64,000 nt of DNA from an uncultured delta proteobacterium (GTDB taxonomy: Bacteria > Bdellovibrionota_C > UBA2361 > OMII01), in assembly GCA_903904735.1 (NCBI GenBank), contig CAIVDM010000015.1, positions 1 to 64,000 of the forward strand. The letters are read 5' to 3'. The position numbers were made by a program, and so were the translations under genes. How positions within the stretch are numbered: position 1 is the first letter of the stretch; every line of letters begins with the position of its first letter. The notes below the pieces were generated by a model. It made no database searches and had not been told where the DNA came from. It saw nothing but the letters and a program-made list of their open reading frames with translations. This document shows, in pieces, positions 26,004 through 35,094 of the stretch.

Positions 26004-27632
26004 ATGAGTCGTCGACGAAAGGAAATCACTTTCATGCGGAAACTCGAAGAGCGAGATATGGCGCTGCGCGAGATTTTAGCGCGCGGGCAGCCCCGACTTC
26101 GTAAATCCGCCTTTCGCAACGCCGATCTAGCTCGTTGGTATGCGGCGGCGGGGCATGACGTGAGTGGCTTTAACCGTCTTGAGGATAGACTCAACCGAAA
26201 AGGGCTCTTCGATATTCGCTTCGAACGACATCGCTGGAGAGACGCGGATGGATCGACCTATGCGCACGTCTTGGCGCGCGCCGCGGTAACCGACATGTGG
26301 CCAATGGGAACGAGTTATTGGTTGCGTGACAACGCCATCATCGGAGCTCGATTCCTGCGCTCGCAAGATAAGACACGGCAGCGACTAGGTTTGAAGCTTT
26401 TGTTGTCAGGTTTGACGTTCATGTCATCGGTTGCGCAGCGTGATCGCTTTACGTCGATGATTCGGTCTAAAGAGCCGCGTTACATTGATGATCCGCGACA
26501 CTGGCCCCATATATTCGCGGACATTAAAAGCAACCTATCGTGCAAGGACGTGGAAGGTTGGGCACACAAGCAGGACGCATGGCAGATTCTAGCGTTTCAT
26601 CTCTTGGACGCTATTGAGACAAAGCGTCTTTCTTTGCGAGAGCTAAGTCCCGCGCATCGTGAATTTCTCGCGCTCATAATTCCGTTTCTGGCGAAAGTCG
26701 AGTGTTGGAAATGCGAGAATAGTGGCTCTTGGGAGGAAATTCCCGCAGTGCGCGCCTCGGTGCGAGTGTGGGAGCATCGGCTCATAGTGAGGCTTGGAGA
26801 ACTCGCGGAGCGAGTCGAATATAAATTTCTAAACAAAATTTACAATCAGATCAGGCGGCACCTGTCTCCGACGTTTCGAGGGCGCTCGCTTCGAGAGACC
26901 GTGACGATCTTGGATCGAAAGCTGTGCTCCGCCATGCTTCGAGATTTACCCTTTGAGTCTCCTCACTATTCGAAACGTGATCCACGGTTTCGTGAGTCCG
27001 ACGCGGCGCTGTTTTACCTCCTAGAACTCGACTACCCCTCGTTCTTGGCGGCCCGAACGGGCAAGAAAGGCGGATGGGCGAAACGTCTGGAGTCCGTGTT
27101 GTTGTCTCGGATTTTATCCCTTCAAGACGAGGTAAGCGGTGGAATATATCGCTACGCGAACGACACATACCAACGTGAAGGTTACTTCCGTAACGTGACG
27201 GTGGCGAAATTAAATGAGATGTACGGAGGACCCTCGGCGGACGCGAGCAACAACTTCTCGGGTCGAGAAGTGATACTTCCTCGGGGAAGAAAAGCGGCCT
27301 GGACGCACTTCGTATGGCAGGTCTGTTGGTGGGGCGCTCAGCGCTACCTCGAGACTCGAGCCTCAAGCTACCTAGAATTACATGAGCGTCTGTTTAACGT
27401 AGGGCTTGGTTTGGTGACCGGGTCAAAAGAGCGCTCACTCGATGTCGGATCCAACGGTGTAAGCCGCGTGGTTCGTGTGCCCGCCTGGCGTATGCCGGAG
27501 TGTTATATCGCTGAGCGTTCACTGAGTGGGAGAGAGCTCGTGATTCCATCGCCACACACACCTCTTAACTGGGCAACCGCCGAAATGGTTTGCGCCTTTG
27601 AGCTCCGCCGACAACTACTGTCTGAGACATAG
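26004..27632 (+). CDS. GH15-like (alpha/alpha)6-barrel protein, glucoamylase/phosphorylase-kinase-like
   Basis: The 542-residue protein has no signal peptide, so it should be cytoplasmic. GH15-type signatures appear in order: SYWLRDNAIIGARFL near residue 103 (substrate-binding Trp-Leu-Arg-Asp), HKQDAWQILAFHLLDAI near 190, and GSWEEIPAVRASVRVWE near 241, whose Glu would be the catalytic acid. TPLNWATAEMVCAFEL near 519 carries the equivalent of the catalytic base. Homologues hydrolyse alpha-glucosidic bonds or, in eukaryotes, form the regulatory subunits of phosphorylase kinase. The substrate is unknown and no other glycogen gene is near. The family call is moderately sure. Confidence 0.72.
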   Translation: MSRRRKEITFMRKLEERDMALREILARGQPRLRKSAFRNADLARWYAAAGHDVSGFNRLEDRLNRKGLFDIRFERHRWRDADGSTYAHVLARAAVTDMWPMGTSYWLRDNAIIGARFLRSQDKTRQRLGLKLLLSGLTFMSSVAQRDRFTSMIRSKEPRYIDDPRHWPHIFADIKSNLSCKDVEGWAHKQDAWQILAFHLLDAIETKRLSLRELSPAHREFLALIIPFLAKVECWKCENSGSWEEIPAVRASVRVWEHRLIVRLGELAERVEYKFLNKIYNQIRRHLSPTFRGRSLRETVTILDRKLCSAMLRDLPFESPHYSKRDPRFRESDAALFYLLELDYPSFLAARTGKKGGWAKRLESVLLSRILSLQDEVSGGIYRYANDTYQREGYFRNVTVAKLNEMYGGPSADASNNFSGREVILPRGRKAAWTHFVWQVCWWGAQRYLETRASSYLELHERLFNVGLGLVTGSKERSLDVGSNGVSRVVRVPAWRMPECYIAERSLSGRELVIPSPHTPLNWATAEMVCAFELRRQLLSET

Positions 27633-28175
27633 CTGTTCAGTTTAAATACGTGGCGACGTGTTTATTAATCCACGTCACCTCAGGTCACTTTCGTTTAGAA
27701 AGAAACTTTTTGTTTGTGTTACATCTTGGGTGGGACCGCAATGTGGTTCCTAAGCACATCCGACGTCAACTTCTGTCAGTACCTCCCGATTTCTGACCCG
27801 TCGAACTGATCGTGACGCTACCACGACTCCTGCCTTCGGCCGAACTCGCCACACCACGGGCGACTTTAAGGAGAGAATTGAAAATCAGCTTCACTTCGCT
27901 TGTTATTCACCAGCATCCATCAAACGCAGTGCCTTGCGCGATCACCCCCCCATTGCGGTTGTGAGTCTCGCTTAGAACTCTCTCTCTCTCCAGCCGATCC
28001 CGATCAGTCAAAGAGGAAAGATCTCGCTAAGCCTGGTCATACCGCTGTCTCCCACGCGAGCTATGGTTAAGATGTTCTGATTTGCGCAGCGCACAGTCGA
28101 TTCACAGCTTCATGGTGACGTGCTCAGCGATGCCCCACTAGTACCGTCGGTAGCCGCCTCGGAGATGAGTCACCA
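27633..28175. other. 543-nt intergenic region before the KaiC-like gene
   Basis: Apart from the hairpins near 27652-27711 I see no RNA gene or convincing promoter. A 28-codon frame starting TTG (27889) sits behind AAGGAG, but its sequence is low-complexity chance-like. Confidence 0.5.
27652..27711 (+). terminator. Probable transcription end of the GH15-like gene
   Basis: GGCGACGTG (27652-27660) pairs with CACGTCACC (27671-27679) with one mismatch, 20 nt after the stop. A second small hairpin (CTTTC 27688-27692, GAAAG 27698-27702) is followed by a short T-run (27707-27711). Neither is a textbook terminator alone. Confidence 0.38.
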
Positions 28176-29723
28176 ATGAGCAACGAACCAAATATCCGAG
28201 AGCATCACGGCGAGACGCAACGCTATATCTCAACTGGCATTCATGGATTAGACACGATCCTTAAGGGAGGTTTCCTTAAGGGAGGTTTCTATCTCCTCCA
28301 GGGAGGTCCCGGCTCGGGGAAAACTACTGTTGGTCTTCAGTACCTCTTTAAGCGAGTTCAAGAGGGCGACCAAGTCCTCTATATCGCACTGACTGAATCT
28401 CGTCGTGACATGGAGATGATATGCAATTCACATGGGTGGTCACTCGAAAAGATAGAACTCAGCGATCTGGTGCGAGCCTCTTCAAGTCCAGTTGAGCAGA
28501 CCAGGCATTCCATCTTCGATCCCAGCGAGACTGAACTTGGGGACTTAGTCAAAACTATCATGGCTGAGATTGAGCGAGTGAGGCCATCTCACCTTGTGTT
28601 TGACGGGCTCTCAGAGCTACGAATGTTAGCCGGTTCTCCTCTCCAGTATCGTCGGCAGCTCCTCTCTCTTAAGAAATTTTCCGAGCAGCGAGGGCTCACA
28701 ATCCTACTACTCGACGATATGAGCGCAGAAAAGGAGGGGCACGCTCCTCAGTCAATCGTAGGCGCGAACATAGTGCTGGAGACAAGACTTCCTCTGTACG
28801 GTCGGGCATGTCGTCGCCTGTATGTCGGGAAGGTGCGATCCGCGGACTTTCAGGAAGGCTTTCACGACTATGAGATACGCACTGGTGGATTGCATGTTTA
28901 CCCCCGACTCGTTTCACCAGAGCATCTTTTAGTCTTGGAGCGGGGGGTGCGCTCAAGTGGAATCCCGAATCTCGACCGGATGCTGAAGGGGGGGCTCCTC
29001 TCTGGCACATCGTCGGTATTCATCGGCCCCTCAGGAATCGGGAAGTCCAGCGTGGCGATGCAATATGTCGCCCAGGCTCTCAAGCAGGGTGACAAAGCGG
29101 CGGTGTATACCTTCGATGAGGTACTATCGACCTTCCTTGGGCGTTCGGAAAGGCTTAGTTTCGGGGGCCAAAGTGGGGCACTACGACCCTTTCTTGAAGA
29201 TGGTCGCTTAATTGCTCGGCAGGTTGATCCCGCTGAGCTCACGCCAGGGGCGTTCGCTCAAGAGGTGCGCGATGCGGTAGATGTGGGCGCCTCGATCGTA
29301 GTCATTGACAGCCTGAACGGCTATATCAACGCCATGCCGGAGGAGCGGTTTCTCTCCACTCATTTGCATGAACTCGTCTCGTATCTCGATCAAAGAAATG
29401 TCGTCACCATCATGGTAGTAGCCGAGCATGGAATACTACGTGGCGAGGTCGCGGACTTTAACATTAGCTATCTCGCCGACGCCGTACTCTCATTCGAGTA
29501 TTTTCAGCCGAATGGAGAATTGCTCCGAGGAATCCGAGTTTTCAAGAACCGAACGGGGGGCCATGAACACACAATGAGGCAGCTTTCTATTGCCGATACA
29601 GGAATCGTCATCGGCGAGCCAATGAGCTACAAAAAGTCAACGGTGGGACTCCTCTACGGAGATACAACCGTGGCCGAATCTTCCCTCTATGAGGATAAGG
29701 TCCCGGACGCGGGAGGGAATTAG
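28176..29723 (+). CDS. KaiC-like double-domain ATPase
   Basis: The 515-residue protein carries two RecA-like KaiC domains. CI has GIHGLDTILKGGFLKGG, then Walker A GGPGSGKTT (residues 43-51), the acidic YIALTES segment and Walker B-like HLVFDGLSELR. CII has SSGIPNLDRMLKGGLLSG, Walker A GPSGIGKSS near residue 284, YTFDEV and IVVIDSLNGY. It is the length of cyanobacterial KaiC, but no kaiA or kaiB is present. Non-cyanobacterial KaiC-like proteins often pair with histidine kinases, as here with a 5-nt gap. Whether it autophosphorylates is unknown. The codons for LKGGFLKGGF come from an almost perfect 15-bp tandem repeat (28261-28290). Confidence 0.92.
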   Translation: MSNEPNIREHHGETQRYISTGIHGLDTILKGGFLKGGFYLLQGGPGSGKTTVGLQYLFKRVQEGDQVLYIALTESRRDMEMICNSHGWSLEKIELSDLVRASSSPVEQTRHSIFDPSETELGDLVKTIMAEIERVRPSHLVFDGLSELRMLAGSPLQYRRQLLSLKKFSEQRGLTILLLDDMSAEKEGHAPQSIVGANIVLETRLPLYGRACRRLYVGKVRSADFQEGFHDYEIRTGGLHVYPRLVSPEHLLVLERGVRSSGIPNLDRMLKGGLLSGTSSVFIGPSGIGKSSVAMQYVAQALKQGDKAAVYTFDEVLSTFLGRSERLSFGGQSGALRPFLEDGRLIARQVDPAELTPGAFAQEVRDAVDVGASIVVIDSLNGYINAMPEERFLSTHLHELVSYLDQRNVVTIMVVAEHGILRGEVADFNISYLADAVLSFEYFQPNGELLRGIRVFKNRTGGHEHTMRQLSIADTGIVIGEPMSYKKSTVGLLYGDTTVAESSLYEDKVPDAGGN

Positions 29724-29728
29724 CAAGG

Positions 29729-31285
29729 ATGTCTAGACCTAGCTTAGAGGAGCGAGTCCTCATCTGCGTGGAGTCGCCCCAAGACGCCGAGCGAATTGTG
29801 AATCTCTTAGCTAGCCTCGGAATAGAGGGGACTCCCTGCGCGGATTACTCAGAGTTATGCGACCAGATTGAACGAGGCGCAGCGGCTATTATTTTGTCAG
29901 AAGCCCCTTACATCTGGGATACCGATTCAAGATTACTCTCGATTCTACACTCCCAACCCAGATGGTCGGCCATACCAACTATTATTATATCCACTGAATC
30001 AACTAACGTGGAGGAGATCTCTGAAGCGCTCCCCTTAGGCTCAACTCTCTTAGAGAGACCGATTCGAATTAAAACCCTCGCAAGCATCACTCGAATCGCC
30101 CTGCAGGCGCGCCGCAATCAATATATGGTTCGAGACCTCCTCCATGAACGAGAGACCCTGGTCGATTTATTGAGCCACGAAGCGCAGCTGAAAAATGAAT
30201 TTTTGGCGACACTCGCGCACGAACTACGAAACCCACTCGCCCCGATTCGCACAGGTCTGCAGATTCTGCGCCTAACACCCACGACTAAGCCGACCGTATC
30301 GACCTTGGATATGATGGATCGCCAGGTATGTCACTTGGTCCGTCTGATAGATGATCTCCTGGATATCTCCCGTATTACTCGTGGAAAGCTTGAGCTTCGA
30401 AAGCGGAAGATACCTCTTACGCTATTACTATCGAACGCCGTCGAGTCGAGCAAACCCTTAATTGAGAGTGGAAAACATACGCTCATACAATCGGCACCTG
30501 ATGAACTTATAACGCTTGATGTGGATCCCGTTCGGCTCGCGCAGGTGATAAGCAACCTCCTCAATAATGCCGCTAAATATACACCTAATGGCGGAACCAT
30601 CACGCTAACAGCTCGCCACATAAACGACACCGTCCAGATCGAGGTAAAGGACACCGGTATAGGGCTTTCTTCACAGATGCTCAGTAAGGTTTTTGATATG
30701 TTCTCTCAGGTCGATCCTTCGTTGGCTGGATCGCACGGAGGGCTGGGCATCGGATTGACCTTGGCGCGGCGATTAACAGAGATGCACAATGGTACCGTCG
30801 AGGCAGCAAGCCCCGGTCCCGGCAAGGGAAGCACCTTCACCGTAAACCTCCCATACAACGAGAAAGCGCGCACGGATTCAGGGGAGGTCACCCTTCAACG
30901 CGAGGTCGACCATACTTTCCATGGCAAATCGCATCGGGTGCTGGTAGTTGATGACCAGGTTGATATCGCGCAGAGCTTAAAAGATCTACTCTCTTTACTT
31001 GGTCAGGACGCGCTCACCGCCTATAGCGGTCCTGAAGCGTTAGAGGTCGCGAAAGATTTCAAACCAGAGATCATATTTCTTGATATTGGACTGCCAGGGA
31101 TGACTGGATACGAAGTAGCTCGGAACTTGCGGGCGCGTGACGAGCCCCTAAAACCTAGACTCATCGCGGTCACTGGATGGGGAGATGAGCAAAATATCTC
31201 GTTAGCTCGTGAAGCGGGCTTCGATCGACACCTTACGAAACCCGTCGATCCACTTGAAATTGAACGGATCCTTAAGGCTCTCTAA
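29729..31285 (+). CDS. Hybrid histidine kinase: pseudo-receiver, HisKA, HATPase, receiver
   Basis: The 518-residue protein has no membrane segment. Residues 1-125 look like a receiver fold. Where the phosphoacceptor Asp should be, the strand reads AAIILSEAPY, and the conserved Lys-Pro is LERPIR, so it is probably a pseudo-receiver. HisKA follows with phospho-His164 in LAHELRNPLAP, then HATPase with NLLNNAAKYTP, DTGIGL and GLGIGLTLARRL. A normal receiver closes the chain, with RVLVVDDQ and Asp452 in IIFLDIGLPG. The gene starts 5 nt after the KaiC-like gene, so the kinase probably reads out the ATPase state. No output regulator is adjacent, so phosphotransfer must go elsewhere. Confidence 0.9.
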   Translation: MSRPSLEERVLICVESPQDAERIVNLLASLGIEGTPCADYSELCDQIERGAAAIILSEAPYIWDTDSRLLSILHSQPRWSAIPTIIISTESTNVEEISEALPLGSTLLERPIRIKTLASITRIALQARRNQYMVRDLLHERETLVDLLSHEAQLKNEFLATLAHELRNPLAPIRTGLQILRLTPTTKPTVSTLDMMDRQVCHLVRLIDDLLDISRITRGKLELRKRKIPLTLLLSNAVESSKPLIESGKHTLIQSAPDELITLDVDPVRLAQVISNLLNNAAKYTPNGGTITLTARHINDTVQIEVKDTGIGLSSQMLSKVFDMFSQVDPSLAGSHGGLGIGLTLARRLTEMHNGTVEAASPGPGKGSTFTVNLPYNEKARTDSGEVTLQREVDHTFHGKSHRVLVVDDQVDIAQSLKDLLSLLGQDALTAYSGPEALEVAKDFKPEIIFLDIGLPGMTGYEVARNLRARDEPLKPRLIAVTGWGDEQNISLAREAGFDRHLTKPVDPLEIERILKAL

Positions 31286-31865
31286 AAGCGCGAAGATGGA
31301 GTTCAGCCTATCATCCCTCGGCGCGAATCATTTTTCACCGGCGCTAGGGCGCCAGTGGGGCAACGCGATCGGAAACGCGATTATGGTCTTCATCGAAGGT
31401 GTTGAAGGCCTCATCCGCCAGTAACTAGGCTTACTTGAGGCTAGCGAGCGAGGCTACCTCGTGAGTAATGTGTGAGCTGAGACAGACCGGGAATTTTCGC
31501 CTACCGTCGTAGATATTCTTGGAGCCTCTTTGTTGGCTTACTCATGCGTGGTCTATGAGTATACAAACAGATAATTCGTCAAAAGGTCTGAAAGGCACGA
31601 AGTATAAGTGGTCGCTATGATGTCGCGCCACGCTTATGGGGTGGGTGGCGCTTTGGCCTTGGTGCCCAAGCCACGACGTGTCCGCGAGCCGCGTGATTCA
31701 GTTGCGTAACAGCGTTAACTCGCGTAAAGCCAAAGGAAGCGCGCGTTCGCTCCCCGGTTCTGACTGCTTTGAGCACGAAGAGAGCTTTCTGTCGGAGAGA
31801 CATTCGGTATACAGTCACGGTGTGCTTCTTAAGCGCGTGTGAGGCGCGACTCGTTCTCCAAGACA
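31286..31865. other. 580-nt intergenic region with an inverted repeat
   Basis: TACTCAT (31539-31545) and ATGAGTA (31555-31561) form a perfect 7-bp inverted repeat with a 9-nt spacer, a possible operator for the TPR gene downstream. A 42-codon frame (31296-31424, ending in FIEGVEGLIRQ) follows the kinase directly. It could encode a small protein but has no good ribosome-binding site. GGCGC/GCGCC near 31333 forms a hairpin without T-run. Confidence 0.3.
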
Positions 31866-34106
31866 ATGAAAGATCTGCCAGCGATTCTATATTTTGTGGT
31901 TCGTGAGACGGGCCGTTACAGTGTCGCGAGCGCATGGGCGGAGTTCGATACGCTCCGACTGCGGGCGATAGATGATCTGTTTTGGGTAGGTGAGGCGACT
32001 CATCGCCGCATTTACGCGTGGACCTCAGAGCCAAAGATTCCTGAGGGAATACAAGTCGTCGCGATACCCACTCAGGTGGCGTTAGAGCGTATCTACTTTC
32101 ATATCTCTGAGCCGCATGCGCTGGTGCTTGATGCCACCTCGGTAGGCGCCGATTGTTCGCGCCCCCAGCGAGATATCGCCGTCGATGTACCTCATAAGGG
32201 AGAAGAGCCTCGAGTTATAACCAGGCCTGAATTGCCTGAGCTCATTGGTATCATGGCCAGTGAGCCGAAGGCATTGAGGAGCCCGCTTGTTTACGCGGAA
32301 AAGGCGCTAAGAAAAGGCGCCCTCTTCGAGAGTTTCGCGCTTGGAAGACAGGCTCGTGTGTCATCCGAGGGAGCGGCGGAGCGAGCTTGGTTTTTTGAGC
32401 TCTTCTCACGCAGCTTCTTCGGCATGCCCGAGGAGGCTCTTGCCGCCTATGATGAGTATCCCGCGCGAGGAAGCTCGGAGCCTCGGGCGCAGATCCTCGC
32501 CGCTCGTTACAGAGTGCTGTTGCGCCAATTCAATGAGGCTCGCACTATCCTGCACACGCTCTCATTTGATCCTGAATTGGGAGCGATCGCTCTTTGCGAG
32601 ATGGCGCGCTCGTATCTGATAGAGAAAGACTTCGCGAGAGCTATCGATATCGCGTCAAGCGCTATTCAGAGGGATCCGAATTATATCGAGAGTTATTTAG
32701 TGCGAGGCATCGCGCACCGCGGTGTTTCCTATGAGGCTGGCGACACGCAGGGGTTGCAAGATGCCCATAATGATTTCGAACGCGTGGCTAGGCAGGGTAA
32801 TTACGCTATCGCTGAGGCCCTGTATCATGTAGGCACAGTGTGCGCGAGACTTGGCGCGTTGGCGCAGGCTGAGATGGCGTTCCGACAATCGCTTTTTCAA
32901 CGCGATAGGATATCGGCCAGGGACGCGCTTATCAGGCTTCTGTGCGCGCAAGAGAAGCGCGGCGTGGCTCAAGAGGAGTTGGAGCGACTTGAGCAGATAG
33001 ATCCAGGGTACGCGAGTAGGATTCGCGAGCAATTGGGAGAGGCGCTTGGCGGAGCAACGGCCGCTCGTGACACCCAAGCCGAGCGCGTTGAGTTGCGATC
33101 CCAAGATGTCTCGCACGCCTTCCAAGCCGCGCGAGACGCGTTCGCGGCTTGGAACATACCACTGCGGGGCGAGTTATCTGACTGCGCGTGGCTTGACGAG
33201 ATGATTAATCGATTCGCCCCTGATGGGGACTTTCCGTCATCAGGAGAGTTCTCCTGTCTCTCAGGGGTGGACCATCGAGAGATAGCCAGAGCCTTCGCTC
33301 TTCATATAGGCGATATACTGGTCAAGCGAGGCGCGGCGACGTGGTCCTCAGGGAACGAAGACACCCTAGTGCTTCTATCCACGAGACAAAACACCCCGAT
33401 ACCGATCGAACGTTTCGTGTCTGAGCGGATTCTCCTGGGGGCCAGTGGCGATAATTTTTCCTCCCTGGAGTCATTAATTGTCGAGTTGAATGTCGTGCCG
33501 CCCGCTGTCGAGGAATCATTGACCACTGAGTGGTGGGTCGCGGCGCCGTCATCCTTGATCGCGAAGTATAAGGAAGAGGCGTCATGGGCAAAGCAGCGTT
33601 GGCAGGAATTAGGCGCCACTCTCACGGGAGAGCTGTCCGATCTCGATGAGATTGATCGGGTGATTGACGAGGTGTTCGCGCCCGGAGGGGTCCTTCAGGA
33701 GAATATCACTATCTCGTTCGCGCGAGAGATGGATCGATTCGTGCGAGGTACGGGGCTTCTCATTGGTGGAATTATCGCTGATTGCGTGATGGCCACATGG
33801 TCTGACCATGGGCGTGCCGAGGGTATATCGCTCTATAATCGCGAGTTAGGTCGGATTTTCCCCGTGGCTAAGGTTCAGCGACGCATATATCTCGCGTCCG
33901 CGGCTGACTTCGCGTCGAAGTTGTCGGGCCTAGCGTGGGCCACGGCTGTCGCGTCGGTGACTGAAGGGATTCGGTCAGGCACCTATCGAGACGCCGAACG
34001 TGTCCGGGCGGCGTTAATGAGTTCCCTGCCTTCAATACGGCAATTTCCTGAGCGCGAGCTATCGGGGGTAGTGGAGTCACTGTTAATCGGGGCGACCCTA
34101 AAGTAA
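31866..34106 (+). CDS. Large TPR protein with a tandem-duplicated C-terminal domain
   Basis: The 746-residue cytosolic protein has no recognised N-terminal domain (residues 1-140). A tetratricopeptide-like helical array (about 150-410) includes CEMARSYLIEKDFARAIDIA, EALYHVGTVCARLGALAQAE and similar pairs. Two related domains follow, at about 418-555 and 570-715. Both share GELSD, then a D/I-rich helix ending FAPxG, then ATWS, and a late basic helix. I read this as a tandem duplication of one unnamed domain. GTG 31839 is an alternative start nine codons upstream, but neither has a strong ribosome-binding site. The function is unknown; the TPR part suggests protein-protein contacts. Confidence 0.75.
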   Translation: MKDLPAILYFVVRETGRYSVASAWAEFDTLRLRAIDDLFWVGEATHRRIYAWTSEPKIPEGIQVVAIPTQVALERIYFHISEPHALVLDATSVGADCSRPQRDIAVDVPHKGEEPRVITRPELPELIGIMASEPKALRSPLVYAEKALRKGALFESFALGRQARVSSEGAAERAWFFELFSRSFFGMPEEALAAYDEYPARGSSEPRAQILAARYRVLLRQFNEARTILHTLSFDPELGAIALCEMARSYLIEKDFARAIDIASSAIQRDPNYIESYLVRGIAHRGVSYEAGDTQGLQDAHNDFERVARQGNYAIAEALYHVGTVCARLGALAQAEMAFRQSLFQRDRISARDALIRLLCAQEKRGVAQEELERLEQIDPGYASRIREQLGEALGGATAARDTQAERVELRSQDVSHAFQAARDAFAAWNIPLRGELSDCAWLDEMINRFAPDGDFPSSGEFSCLSGVDHREIARAFALHIGDILVKRGAATWSSGNEDTLVLLSTRQNTPIPIERFVSERILLGASGDNFSSLESLIVELNVVPPAVEESLTTEWWVAAPSSLIAKYKEEASWAKQRWQELGATLTGELSDLDEIDRVIDEVFAPGGVLQENITISFAREMDRFVRGTGLLIGGIIADCVMATWSDHGRAEGISLYNRELGRIFPVAKVQRRIYLASAADFASKLSGLAWATAVASVTEGIRSGTYRDAERVRAALMSSLPSIRQFPERELSGVVESLLIGATLK

Positions 34107-34325
34107 GCGACCCAGCGCGCGATGAGCCGTAAGATGATATAGCCCCTTGAAAGATGAGTCTGAAATGCACATATTGAGCGGGGTCTTTCCGTTCCACGCC
34201 TGACTCACTGCCCGTAAGACATGTGAGTGAATAGAAAGGCGTGAGAGACCGTCTACGCTGGGTCTTTTCACGAGCATGTACGCGAGAATCTGTGGGGAGT
34301 CCCGGCTAGGTATCGGAGGTATAAT

Positions 34326-35072
34326 ATGATTGAAGTCCATAATCTCAGTAAGTCATACGGCGATTTTATCGCGGTCTCTGATGTTAGCTTTAGCGCGAGT
34401 AAGGGGCAGATCGTCGGATTCCTAGGGCCAAACGGCGCGGGAAAAACGTCGACTATTCGAATGCTTTCAACCTATCTGCCGCCGACATCCGGAACGGCGA
34501 AGGTGGCGGGCTTTGACATCGTGTCCCAGGCCGACAAAGTTCGGCAGAAAATAGGGTATCTTCCCGAGAATCCGCCGCTGTACGGGGAAATGACTGTTCT
34601 TGAGTATCTTCGATTTATAGCCGAGATCAAAGGCGTCCCGCGAGCTGTGACCGCCAGTCGAATCGAAGAGGTTTTGGAGCGTTGTTTTATCGTTGAGGTG
34701 CGAAATAAACTTTGTCAGCATTTATCTCGCGGTTATCGACAACGTGTGGGGCTAGCGCAGGCTATTATTCACGATCCTGAGGTGATCATCTTGGATGAGC
34801 CAACGAGTGGTCTCGATCCACGGCAGATTATAGAGATCCGTAGTTTGATTCGCTCCTTGGGACAGAGCCACACAGTTCTCCTCAGCACACACATCCTTCC
34901 TGAGGTCTCAAGCGTGTGCAACAAAGTGGTTATTATCAACCGAGGGCGGGTAGTTATTGAGAGTATGCTCAATCAACTCACGAAGGAGAAAGATCTCGAA
35001 CAGATTTTCCTCGAAAGTGTCAGTAAAGATGAGCCTTTTAGCGGTGATGAGCGAGTAAGTATCGCTTCGTAG
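34326..35072 (+). CDS. gldA: ABC exporter ATP-binding protein, gliding-type (GldA/NatA-like)
   Basis: The 248-residue ATPase has Walker A GPNGAGKTS near residue 37, Q-loop IGYLPENPPLYGEMTV, signature LSRGYRQRVGLAQA, Walker B VIILDEPTSGLDP and switch LLSTHILPE. GGAGGT stands 6 nt before the ATG, one of the strongest ribosome-binding sites here. Together with the permease, the GldG-like protein and the DUF4340 protein it forms the four-gene exporter known from gliding Bacteroidetes but widespread elsewhere. Presence does not prove gliding. The substrate is unknown. Confidence 0.88.
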   Translation: MIEVHNLSKSYGDFIAVSDVSFSASKGQIVGFLGPNGAGKTSTIRMLSTYLPPTSGTAKVAGFDIVSQADKVRQKIGYLPENPPLYGEMTVLEYLRFIAEIKGVPRAVTASRIEEVLERCFIVEVRNKLCQHLSRGYRQRVGLAQAIIHDPEVIILDEPTSGLDPRQIIEIRSLIRSLGQSHTVLLSTHILPEVSSVCNKVVIINRGRVVIESMLNQLTKEKDLEQIFLESVSKDEPFSGDERVSIAS

Positions 35073-35094
35073 TCTTTCTCTGGAGACCTTGCTT

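Noticed and set aside
27889-27975. Short TTG-initiated frame behind AAGGAG before the KaiC-like gene
   Set aside because: Only 28 codons, rare start codon, Pro/Thr-rich composition, no amino-acid run suggesting a leader peptide.
31296-31424. 42-codon frame after the hybrid kinase
   Set aside because: No proper ribosome-binding site and no recognisable sequence. It remains possible, but I cannot support it as a gene.
31615-32034. 139-codon minus-strand frame overlapping the TPR gene start
   Set aside because: Half of it is antisense to a clear coding region, and its composition (Arg/His/Pro-rich) is typical of shadow frames.
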